In this document: in pieces, positions 1-7,489 of the stretch
Layout of the letters: each line of letters opens with the position of its first letter
Numbering within the stretch: position 1 is the first letter of the stretch
Source of the DNA: Gracilaria caudata
Lineage: Eukaryota > Rhodophyta > Florideophyceae > Gracilariales > Gracilariaceae
Length of the DNA stretch: 14,381 nucleotides
Assembly: GCA_030374735.1 (NCBI GenBank)
Contig: JASCIV010000688.1
Location: forward strand, 1 to 14,381
Direction of reading: 5' to 3'
Notes under the pieces: model-generated
What the model was told of the DNA's origin: nothing
The model's input: only the letters and a program-made list of their open reading frames with translations
Database searches by the model: none
Translations under genes and position numbers: made by a program

Positions 1-2
1 AC

Positions 3-182
3 GTCGAACATTATGTCCTGCGTTGTCCACGGCGGACTCTGTCTCGAAGACTCTGTCTGCCTTCTGCGAAGGACCGTCGGAATTTAACAGTGCCGGAGAT
101 CATCAAGAAGTGGCCCGAAAAAATGTTAGGTTTCTTGGTGAGAGAGCGTTTCTTCCAACGCTCTGCGATAAGTAGTAATTGA
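3..182 (+). CDS. C-terminal end of LINE reverse transcriptase (partial, 5' end outside window)
   Basis: The frame is open from the window edge to TGA at 180-182, giving 59 residues. It starts with VEHYVLRCPRR. The H-x4-C spacing in EHYVLRC matches the second half of the zinc-knuckle-like tail found after the reverse-transcriptase domain of LINE proteins, usually written C-x2-C...E-H-x4-C followed by arginines. Downstream, KKWPEKMLGFLVRER resembles the short conserved helix that closes such proteins, and a diverged copy lies at 11294-11347. The upstream half of the knuckle is outside the window. Other frames here are also open (2-175), so frame choice rests on the motif and on the second copy. 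Whether the element is intact cannot be seen. Confidence 0.5.
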   Translation, partial: VEHYVLRCPRRTLSRRLCLPSAKDRRNLTVPEIIKKWPEKMLGFLVRERFFQRSAISSN

Positions 183-200
183 ACTATCGCGCCCGTAAAA

Positions 201-214
201 GAGAGAGAGAGAGA
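201..214 (+). repeat. (GA)n microsatellite at LINE 3' terminus
   Basis: Seven GA units follow GTAAAA at 195-200. The same GTAAAA(GA)n junction occurs at 11476-11494, so this run is read as the tail of the retroelement and not as an independent microsatellite. Confidence 0.7.
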
Positions 215-378
215 TGTGCCAATTGATCTTACTGGCGTACTCTGCAGGGTACGCAAGCTTGATAGGACATAGTTCAATGTTTCGCTCGAAACTTATAGAA
301 GATAGTGTGCAAACTGGGGCTTGCATGGAAGCAAGTGGACGCAGATTGACAAGGAGCAGTACAATGGCGCATCCTTCA

Positions 379-411
379 GTTCCTAATCCTTCTTCTTCTT
401 CTTTAATTCAG
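379..411 (+). other. intron-3'-end-like tract (branch-like CTAAT, pyrimidine run, TTCAG)
   Basis: TTCCTAATCC is followed by a run of TCT triplets and ends TTTAATTCAG at 411. This is the layout of a branch point, polypyrimidine tract and AG acceptor. TTCCTAATCCT is repeated at 428-438. No convincing donor or continuous frame was found, so it may be chance next to the relic at 424-895. Confidence 0.2.
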
Positions 412-423
412 ACATGAATCTTC

Positions 424-895
424 AATGTTCCTAATCCTAGTCGTTCTGGTTTGTCTCTCGAAGCGGTGGTGCAATGAGCTGAAGAAAAGCTCGGTGTTGT
501 CGTACAAAAATCAACGGAAGCGCCCGATCGGATCGAGAACTCAGTGATCTTGAAGCTGCGATATCAGTTCTGGGAAAAAGTCCAGTGCGACAAGTTCTCT
601 GGGTCGATCAACGCAACTAAACTGCTAGGAGCCAGTGTGGAATTCAGACGAAAGGATGATGGTTTCCTGCGACTAAACACTTGGGCTGCACTGGAGCAAA
701 CGATCAGACAACTGGCGAGGCGTGCCAAATTGCCTGACAGTGCCTCACCAGAAGACTATGTGACACATATCCACCAGCGAGGTTAGCAATGTTTTGCTAT
801 GGTATGCGGCATTGTGCAATCAAGAACGGAAGGTTGAACCCGCAGTGAGAGCTGTATGGCTGCCGCCCAGACAGCAAGAAAGAAAAGGACCATAA
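424..895 (+). pseudogene. broken coding relic, unrecognised protein
   Basis: Two frames join into one protein-like stretch. Frame 1 reads from 424 (NVPNPSRSGLSLEAVV...) through an in-frame TGA at 475-477, then without interruption from 478 to TAG at 784-786. This includes the segment FSGSINATKLLGASVEFRR and an amphipathic helix around AALEQTIRQLARRAKL. After 785, frame 2 continues with SNVLLWYAALCNQER and runs to TAA at 893-895. The open part of frame 1 has no early ATG. The simplest reading is a pseudogene with one nonsense change and one frameshift near 780. An intron boundary at AG/GTTAGC (780s) is an alternative but no acceptor is obvious. The fragment INATKLL faintly resembles a KilA-N core, which is not enough for a family call. 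Confidence 0.3.
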
Positions 896-1288
896 TGTTA
901 CTCAAACCTACATCAAGCCAAGCTAGATTGACGAAACGTCTATTTCAATTCACTTCACCTCGAGATATACCGGCCTTGGGCCACCTGTTGTAGTGTTGTA
1001 ATAAAATTTTGAACTCCACATTCCTGTATCACAGGTGCGGAAAAACAAAATAGTAGGACGGTCGGGACTATCGTAGGTGTTCCGATTCTGGACACAAGCT
1101 GCAAAGTACGAGTTATATGATATATAACTTATATCCGAGACCGAGTGCCCTGATATCGCATGTTTTGGGTATCGCACTGCTGTGCCTGTTGGCAGCATTC
1201 CGAATAAAGGCCCGATTTGATATCAGACGAGGATGATAAGAAAGGACCGCTTGGTTATCCGCACTAAACGTATTGCTGTGCGCCGCAC

Positions 1289-1349
1289 ACTGCTAACCTG
1301 ACACCTCCGTACCGCACAGTGTGCGGTACGGAGGTGTCAGGTAAGCAGT
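1289..1349. repeat. 61-bp near-perfect palindrome (snap-back hairpin)
   Basis: The sequence is symmetric around G1319. The inner 23 bases on each side (1296-1318 and 1320-1342) are perfectly complementary. One mismatch at 1295/1343 is followed by six further pairs (1289-1294 with 1344-1349). The arm reads ACCTGACACCTCCGTACCGC. A small second palindrome, TGTGCGCCGCACA (1277-1289), abuts it. A one-base centre makes this an inverted duplication and not an ordinary stem-loop RNA. Confidence 0.9.
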
Positions 1350-1800
1350 TACCATTGCTATATCTCAGCACATCTTGTAAGTGAATGTCGAATATCTCAT
1401 TGCGTTTGGTTTTGCCTATTTGCTTAGAACGATAATCGTTACTCTGTATTAGCATTAGAGGCAAGTCCGTAGCAATACATATTCCCCAATAAATAGAAAG
1501 AATGTACTCAAACCTCAATTGTCAATGACGGTAGGCATGAATCCAAAGAAGAGACATCTTTAAAGAATAACAGAAATCACATATATCTACCTTTCAGGAC
1601 ACTGTGATGCGAAGATCGCCAGTCCGGAAAAATAGTAGGGACCGTCGTAAACAAGGAAAAGCGCTCGTGTGCAGTATTTCAAGCCCTTCAGCCCTGTGGT
1701 CATCGATAATAACCGAATTTTTCTTAGCTTGTTGGTAACAAAGAACCTTCACAACCCAACTGGAGATAGTTTGGAAATGCAAACTGGCAGTTTCTTAAGG

Positions 1801-1821
1801 AATCTTCAAAATTTGAAGATT
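1801..1821. repeat. 21-bp perfect palindrome
   Basis: AATCTTCAAA, central A1811, TTTGAAGATT: ten perfectly paired bases on each side. It lies in AT-rich non-coding DNA. No function is evident. Confidence 0.8.
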
Positions 1822-2854
1822 TAATCTGATTTGTTTTAAGAAAACCTTTAACAGTTGGTAACTCGCGAGACACAACAAGCGGTGACCGGTACATAACTGG
1901 TGTATGAGTGTAAATATGGAAGTAAGTCTACACAAAAAGCACCCTCATACATTCACCGAAACTATAGGGCACTGGTGAGATGAATATGATCTTGGAAGAG
2001 TTGTCATTAAGATTTACAGATGGAAAAGAGAGGATCCTCACCTCAAGATTGCATCAACTGGCCAAAGAAAGTGAACCCTCAAATGAAAGTTTAGAAATAC
2101 CAGAGCAGGTAAAAAGTCAGCTGCCCTACATGGCTGGTGTAGGCTGTCGTGGGGCGTGTAACTTATATCAAGTGTGACCGCAAGAAACAAGGGCACAATT
2201 TCTAGCTAGAAATAAATTGTTCTCAACAATTTCGGAGTGAAAAGAACGGTGTATGTGTACAATCGGATTAGAGCTTACAATTCAATCACCTTCAGTCAGC
2301 AGTTCTTTTCAAGTTGCCGGTGGGCTACCGTTGTCCACGGCGGAGTCGGCGGAGACACTTGTTACTAATAGTAAGAAGTAAATTACTATGTTAATAGTTA
2401 CTTAAAAGAGATATCTGTAGACGAAAACCGTCTTCACGAAAGAAAGCTCAAATTGGGTAGGTCTACTGGTTGAATATCCGCAAAGCTTCTGCGTTTAGTC
2501 CATACGACTGTGTACGACAGGTGTACGAATTATCATGTTTCTGGCTACCTGAACATTTTCACTCAAGAGTGGACTTTCAGAGAAATAGTTCATCACTCAT
2601 GACCAACCTATTATTCTCAGATACACGCGTTTCTTAAGGGAAGCAGACATATTTGCTTCAAATGACTATTAAGAAGCGTTGTTTACTCTGTCTATGGTAT
2701 CTACGATTACAACCAGTACAACCTTTCGGCTACTTAGCCAGTTAACAACAATAAGCCCCGATGGGAACAGATTCAAAGACAACGCGTTCCTTTTGTTGCT
2801 GTCACCAACAGTCAAAACATGCGATGCGGCCCCCGAAAACTTGTTCCATCGCTC

Positions 2855-4696
2855 TCAGTCTTCCAGAGACAGAGCGCTAACTCCCGGTGTCGGAGGATCG
2901 TCATCAGATTTTGTGGCGGTCTCCAAGAAGTTCAACAGTACAGTTTTCAACCAGTCCTCAACGGGAACCATTCTGCTACTCGGGAAGCCTGTGGGAATCA
3001 ACCGGTACTTGCTAGAACCTCGTAACCGAGAAATAAGTTCATCAACTGCGGTACAAGCTTCGTCTGCAATAATGCACTTCAAATCCGATATTCGACTGGA
3101 ATACTCAGAATCACTCAGATTCTGTGCGGAATGAAGACACCAAGCATTCCCACCAGATTCCACTTGCAACTGCACCAGCATTGCGAAAGCATAGAACGTG
3201 GACAGGCGCCGTCTCCGACTAGACCTGACTGAGAAGTCTAGTCCAAGTCTTCGCATGAAAACTAGTATTCTAGAGTTAAGCACCAGGGCACTGCAGTTAT
3301 CGGATGTGCGATGATGAGCTCCCCGTTCTGATGGGATCGAATGAATCCTTTCTGGAAACTGAACAGAACGATCTTGGGGACGATCGCGGTTACCACTGCT
3401 GTTTACATTAGTTTCAGAGTTCATACCGACTCTCACTCTGGCGCTATTTGAAGTACTAGTGTTGTCGTTGATACCAGAAGACGGGGTGTTTGAATAACTT
3501 GGTTCCAGAACCTTACCTATGAAAGACAGACTCCTAATATGTCGGGAAATGGAAGCGGAGATGGGTTTCAGTCTGTCGCCACGGCGTTGATCAGTCCCAT
3601 CCCAAGATGAAAGAATAAACTCGAGTTCAGTCGGTAGAAGACTGCCCATTTGTGCCATAGCTATTCCTGCTTCGTCTGGATTTCGAGCGCCTCTCACCGC
3701 CATATGACCGTTCGCAAGGTCATAATCGACCTTATGACCCATATGAAGGTAGTGCAGTTTGGGGAAACCTGCCCATGCTTGTGAGAGCGTTACTCGAACC
3801 ATATAATACATTATTCGAGTGCTCCAGTACACGGAAAACTGTACTATAATGCCGACAACGGATAAAGTAACGACGCCACCCAACAAGAACAGAGCGGAAA
3901 TGATAAGCACCACTGCGCAAACCGGAGCGAGAAAAATAGACACCAAGTACAGTAGAGCAATCGCTTTGGTGGATGAACGAATAGAAACAAATATTTGGTA
4001 CACGGCGAACAAAATCCATGCCACAGTCGCCGGCAGAGACGCAAAGAACACCGCAACGGCATATACAGCGACGCGACCAAGTTTTTCAAAGTGATGTATG
4101 AGCTCAGATAGGTGGACGAGGGAATGTGCATCCTGAGTCCACAAATGATCTTCGGACTGAACAAGCTGGGTTTGTGTGATTGTAGAAAACGATATAATGG
4201 AAGAAACGTCTGGATTGACTGACACCAGTTGCTGCATGTTGGGGGCGCGATGCAGAAGGCGATGTATCTGAACGGTGGCCTGCGTCCAAGTGGACATATT
4301 CAGCAGAGCCCACGCAACACGCTTCGCCCAATCCACGATCAGATCGGCGCGAACAACAAACGGGATCAGAACTCCCAAACTTCGATCAAAGCCTTCTAAG
4401 CCGCCGTCGGTCTGGTTGTATATACGAGAAGCAAGCCAAGCAACGGCGGCAGCGGCAACAAGCCACGCCATGGCCGAAAGCCACAACATGGCATTGCGCA
4501 CAAAGATATGAGGATGTCTCATAGCACGCATATACTTCTCCGTGCCTAGTGAGTACGCCACACCCAAAAGCGCGCCTAGCAGAAGAAACGCCACCGACTG
4601 CGACTGCGCTTGCTCAACGGCGTCGACGCGGTTGGCGACGGACATGTCGCGGCGGAGATTGCGAGCAAGCGACAACAAGACCGCTACAAGCGGCAT
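2855..4696 (-). CDS. multi-pass membrane protein of unknown function
   Basis: The 613-codon frame ends in TGA at 2855-2857. The frame extends 33 codons further to a GTG (4795) and meets a stop at 4802. Because the host appears eukaryotic, the first ATG (4694-4696, MPLVAVLL) is the better start. In that numbering, hydrophobic segments lie at about 35-51, 70-90, 206-238 and 245-300; the last is a long block that probably holds two helices (ALLYLVSIFLAPVCAVVLII and following). The C-terminal half (about 360-613) is hydrophilic, rich in Ser, Arg and Asn, with a basic patch SSRRRR near 492-497. No catalytic motif or known family was recognised. It is transcribed divergently from the gene at 5419 and may share its promoter. 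Translation elsewhere in this interval is on shadow frames. The coding call rests on length and coherent membrane topology. Confidence 0.7.
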   Translation of the reverse strand: MPLVAVLLSLARNLRRDMSVANRVDAVEQAQSQSVAFLLLGALLGVAYSLGTEKYMRAMRHPHIFVRNAMLWLSAMAWLVAAAAVAWLASRIYNQTDGGLEGFDRSLGVLIPFVVRADLIVDWAKRVAWALLNMSTWTQATVQIHRLLHRAPNMQQLVSVNPDVSSIISFSTITQTQLVQSEDHLWTQDAHSLVHLSELIHHFEKLGRVAVYAVAVFFASLPATVAWILFAVYQIFVSIRSSTKAIALLYLVSIFLAPVCAVVLIISALFLLGGVVTLSVVGIIVQFSVYWSTRIMYYMVRVTLSQAWAGFPKLHYLHMGHKVDYDLANGHMAVRGARNPDEAGIAMAQMGSLLPTELEFILSSWDGTDQRRGDRLKPISASISRHIRSLSFIGKVLEPSYSNTPSSGINDNTSTSNSARVRVGMNSETNVNSSGNRDRPQDRSVQFPERIHSIPSERGAHHRTSDNCSALVLNSRILVFMRRLGLDFSVRSSRRRRLSTFYAFAMLVQLQVESGGNAWCLHSAQNLSDSEYSSRISDLKCIIADEACTAVDELISRLRGSSKYRLIPTGFPSSRMVPVEDWLKTVLLNFLETATKSDDDPPTPGVSALSLED

Positions 4697-4974
4697 TTGG
4701 GGCGAGACGGACACGACTGGCTCATCGGGCGGGTAAACACTGACGCGCACACGACGGAGGTTGAGCGCGAATCTCGGCCTCAACGACCGATTCACTGCGG
4801 GCTACGTTGGCGGCACGCCGAAGGCGGAGCAGCGAAGGTGCGCAGCATGGACAAGTTGTTCGCCGTGGCGCACACGCGCCAGTGTCCGGGCCCAGAGCGC
4901 CCAGCTCACGGGTGTTGCCGGCTACAAGTCGCCGAGGTGAGGTTGCCGTGCAGACCCAGCAACTCAACTTCGGT

Positions 4975-4980
4975 CACGTG
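4975..4980. promoter_or_regulatory. CACGTG (G-box/E-box)
   Basis: Palindromic CACGTG lies within GGTCACGTGTC, about 280 bases upstream of the minus-strand ATG. Factors of the bHLH or bZIP type bind this core in many eukaryotes. Confidence 0.3.
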
Positions 4981-5021
4981 TCGGACGCGTGCCGCGCCGC
5001 AGGGCTGCACGCGACCAGCGG

Positions 5022-5054
5022 CCAATCAAAAGGCTGCTTGAGCCGGCGTCCAAT
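5022..5054 (+). promoter_or_regulatory. tandem CCAAT boxes (NF-Y type)
   Basis: CCAATCA occurs at 5022-5028 and again at 5050-5056, 28 bases apart and in the same orientation. CCAATCA is the preferred core of NF-Y. Paired boxes about 25-35 bases apart are common in divergent eukaryotic promoters. Confidence 0.45.
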
Positions 5055-5086
5055 CAGCGCGGCGCGCGCATCGCGCCAAAACGAAT

Positions 5087-5094
5087 GCACGTGC
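5087..5094. promoter_or_regulatory. GCACGTGC (G-box/E-box)
   Basis: An eight-base palindrome GCACGTGC, the second CACGTG in this divergent promoter, is located 33 bases after the second CCAAT box. Confidence 0.3.
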
Positions 5095-5418
5095 GCTGGT
5101 GCAAATCGGATCGCACATGTCCAAAAAATCAGCGCGCCGGCTGCGCAGGTGGCGCCAAGTGTCGCTCGTGTCACACGCGGCAACGCCTCGTCCAGATTGA
5201 ATCTGTTCCGTCCTGCTCTCTCAAACCGCCATACGCATTCGTGCAGCCCCACGCAGCATGGCACGCGCATTCGAGCAAAGCGCCAACGAGCTTGAAACAA
5301 AGCTGCGCTTCGCTCATCGCGGAGCAGTGCGTTCGTCTCTTCAGCCGCTTACCTTCGTGGTTTCATCCTCGTATCCCTCGCTCGTTGCTCACCACCGCGC
5401 CAGAGCATAACCACAACC

Positions 5419-6615
5419 ATGACTGCGTTCGTCACCTCTGCCACTCCGCTCCGCGCCACCGCTCCGACTCAAGCCCTCACCTCGCGTCGCATGCGCAGGC
5501 CCCGCATGACCTTGTCTGCTCCACAGGCGCCCAAATCCGGTCGACAGACTCTGCAACAGCGCTCCGTCATTGCCCTGAGAGGTCTGTCTGACCTCGGCGG
5601 CTTGACCATTGCGCACGAACTCGCCTTGCGTTTACTGATTCCAACCTCGATGTCGGCTTCCATGGCGGCCGACACACAGCTGCTGTTCGGCGGTCTGGTG
5701 GGCCTCTGGACCGCCGCTCTCTTTGCAGAACGCATGCGCTTTGAGACAACCTCCCTCATTCGGGAAACCGAGCTGCTCCCAGATAGATGGGATGCTTCCA
5801 TTATCTACACACCCTCTCTTGAGGAGAACGAAGTCGATGATGCTGTCGCATGGCTGTTCGCGTTTGAGGAGCTTGATGGTGTAGCCGCAGCTGATTTGCT
5901 CTCGGCTTTGGCTTCCACTGGTTCTCCTACCATGCGACTTCGCCTCGCAGAGGCGCTCTGCGCCTATCCGGTAGCGTCAAACATTTCGACATCCATCCTA
6001 AGTGTCCTTCAACAAGACGTCAACCCTCTTGTTCGACGCGCCGCTCATTCTGCCTTACAGACACTTCACACTCCTCCACTGCTTCCGTCTTCCTCAGAGC
6101 TACAACAAGATCCCGAGCCCATTTACACCCGAGCAGTTTTGGACCGAATCTTCGAGCAATCCGCGAACCCCTACGCAATGCCGGTCGAAACCCATAAAAC
6201 CCTGCTGTCTGCTGACGCGGCCGATTCCGGATGGCTTCGAGAGCTCGTGGCCGACAGAGTACAGCATATGGGAAAAGCTGCACTCTCAAGGCCTGATTTC
6301 CGTCAGCTGCGCGCATCGGTCGTTCGAGATGCCCAACAGCCAGAACCCCCAGTCGACGTGGAAAAACTTCACTCGGCAAACATCAGTGTGCCTTTGTTTG
6401 AAGGCTTGAAATGGTCAGAGATTCATGGCCTTTGTGCCCTTGCCATGATTCCCGCAGGCTATGAGTTGCTTTCTCTACATGTCGGTGTTGATCTTCCGCT
6501 ACGTTTTGTTGGGCTTGGATGGCTCCTTGCCCTTGGAGGTTTGATAGCTTATCCTCAAAGTGGCAGCCTGTGGAGAAGACTCAAGAAGCTCATTGATGAC
6601 GGAACAATATCATAA
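5419..6615 (+). CDS. predicted plastid-targeted membrane protein with HEAT-like helical repeats
   Basis: 398 residues; ATG in the context ACAACCATGA, stop TAA at 6613. Residues 1-45 (MTAFVTSATPLRATAP, then TSRRMRRPRM) are rich in Ser, Thr, Ala and Arg without acidic residues, like a plastid transit peptide. Phe at position 4 is typical of red-algal leaders. Hydrophobic stretches at about 60-77 and 86-103 are candidate membrane helices. Residues 135-220 are paired amphipathic helices such as VAAADLLSALASTGSP and VNPLVRRAAHSALQTL, which resemble HEAT/ARM repeats. Near the C-terminus, residues 334-350 and 360-378 form a second hydrophobic pair, followed by a basic tail WRRLKKL. A helical scaffold between two membrane pairs suggests a thylakoid or envelope assembly factor, but that is inference. 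It is convergent with the gene at 7490 and divergent from the gene at 4696. Confidence 0.75.
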   Translation: MTAFVTSATPLRATAPTQALTSRRMRRPRMTLSAPQAPKSGRQTLQQRSVIALRGLSDLGGLTIAHELALRLLIPTSMSASMAADTQLLFGGLVGLWTAALFAERMRFETTSLIRETELLPDRWDASIIYTPSLEENEVDDAVAWLFAFEELDGVAAADLLSALASTGSPTMRLRLAEALCAYPVASNISTSILSVLQQDVNPLVRRAAHSALQTLHTPPLLPSSSELQQDPEPIYTRAVLDRIFEQSANPYAMPVETHKTLLSADAADSGWLRELVADRVQHMGKAALSRPDFRQLRASVVRDAQQPEPPVDVEKLHSANISVPLFEGLKWSEIHGLCALAMIPAGYELLSLHVGVDLPLRFVGLGWLLALGGLIAYPQSGSLWRRLKKLIDDGTIS

Positions 6616-7489
6616 CCAAAACATATTCTGAAGCATGTGCAAGTAATGCTCAGGGAAATCCATTCTCATCCACAACGTAAACAAGTGAAACCTTTATCTA
6701 ATCTTAAATACATGACCACCGAGACAAAAACTCGTCCCTAACAATGCGTTGATAAGTCAGCAATGCGTGTTTGGAGCTTAACTTAGGTCGGCAAACGACT
6801 TGCTTACTCTTGCTGAGGGGGTGGCCCTTCACCTAACCCGCGTGACATCGAGAGGTTCCAGTTTGTGATGTTGGTGCTCGCTGACCGCGACATGCTTCAG
6901 AGTGTCGACGTACTTGTGCTAACAAAATAGTTCTTATGGTTTCTGTATTCTTGTACTCTAATGCTTTACAGCGTGCTACCAAGGGTTACACCAACACTTC
7001 TAAAGTTTAGAATCTAAACCAAGGATGGCGGAATACAAATCCTAACATATCTAACGATACCGCCCGTGAAGTTCTAATCTGAACACTTCCAAGGAACTTG
7101 ATCGCGTGAGTCGGAAGAGCCCTTTCACTTGAAAACCTCGAGTTCTGACTACGATCGTCTTCGGCGTGGCAGTGTTAACGATATTGATGCTCGCGCTTCG
7201 TCGATAAAGACTGCCAAAAATGATTGGGACAAGTTAACTACGTACCAGAACTATTTCGAGCTGCGCCATTGAGTCTTTTGATTCGGTGTTCACGTGACGC
7301 AGGCCCGTTCCAGTATTACGTGACCTGCCTTGTCCTCATCACAAGTTCGCTCAGCATCACATCAACGACGAGAAGTTGACTTTGTTGAAAGCGGATTCGA
7401 TCACGTTTCTCAGCTGACAAGCACTTCATGTTCATGAACTAACTAATCGAGGCCTGAGATGTGTTTTACGAACGTACTTGACCACGTCC
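6616..7489. other. convergent intergenic gap, no gene seen
   Basis: Tail-to-tail spacer between the plus-strand gene ending at 6615 and the minus-strand gene ending at 7490; it should hold both 3' UTRs. There is no canonical AATAAA close to either stop. It contains a 15-base perfect palindrome GTTTAGA-A-TCTAAAC (7005-7019) and a CACGTG at 7291-7296. All frames have frequent stops. Confidence 0.6.

Larger units (their letters stand above)
1..214 (+). mobile_element. 3' end of a LINE-type non-LTR retrotransposon (cut by window edge)
   Basis: The left edge holds the end of a reverse-transcriptase polyprotein, a short 3' UTR, and a terminus CCCGTAAAA followed by (GA)7. A simple-repeat 3' tail is typical of non-LTR retrotransposons. 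The same terminus recurs at 11449-11494: bases 169-213 match 11450-11494 at 38 of 45 positions without gaps. The coding parts also align at protein level (codons 96-149 against 11294-11347), ending in FLVRER in both. Two diverged copies sharing a 3' end is the usual signature of LINE insertion. The 5' part lies outside the window, so the clade cannot be named. Confidence 0.6.
896..2854. other. intergenic stretch without a supported gene
   Basis: Moderately AT-rich DNA with only short reading frames and stops in all frames. It holds the 61-bp palindrome at 1289-1349, the 21-bp palindrome at 1801-1821 and two related strings (1037-1064 and 1624-1647: CGGAAAAA, optional spacer, TAGTAGG, then a GTCG). 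An 18-base string at 2329-2346 matches 21-38 with one mismatch. Frame 3 from 1968 to 2382 is open apart from two TGA codons (2175 and 2238), but its product is not recognisable. It looks like old repeat sediment between the LINE copy and the gene island. Confidence 0.5.
4697..5418. promoter_or_regulatory. GC-rich divergent promoter region
   Basis: The gap separates the minus-strand gene ending its 5' side at 4696 from the plus-strand gene starting at 5419. It is much more GC-rich and CpG-rich than the flanking intergenic DNA. It holds two CCAAT boxes in one orientation and two CACGTG palindromes. No TATA box was seen. Long open frames cross it in several phases, which is expected from its GC content, and none resembles a protein. 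Confidence 0.55.

Noticed and set aside
1980..2177. 65-codon frame beginning MNMILEELSLRF
   Set aside because: Short, with no homology recognised, no supporting context, and TGA codons beyond it. It is noted only in the intergenic entry.
2855..4795. GTG at 4795 as start of the membrane protein
   Set aside because: GTG starts are not expected in a eukaryotic nuclear gene. The first ATG is at 4696, and the extra 33 residues are basic and poorly protein-like.
4542..5591. Several overlapping open frames on both strands in the GC-rich region
   Set aside because: They overlap in many phases, have no recognisable domains, and sit on the divergent promoter and gene starts. Low stop frequency is expected from the base composition.
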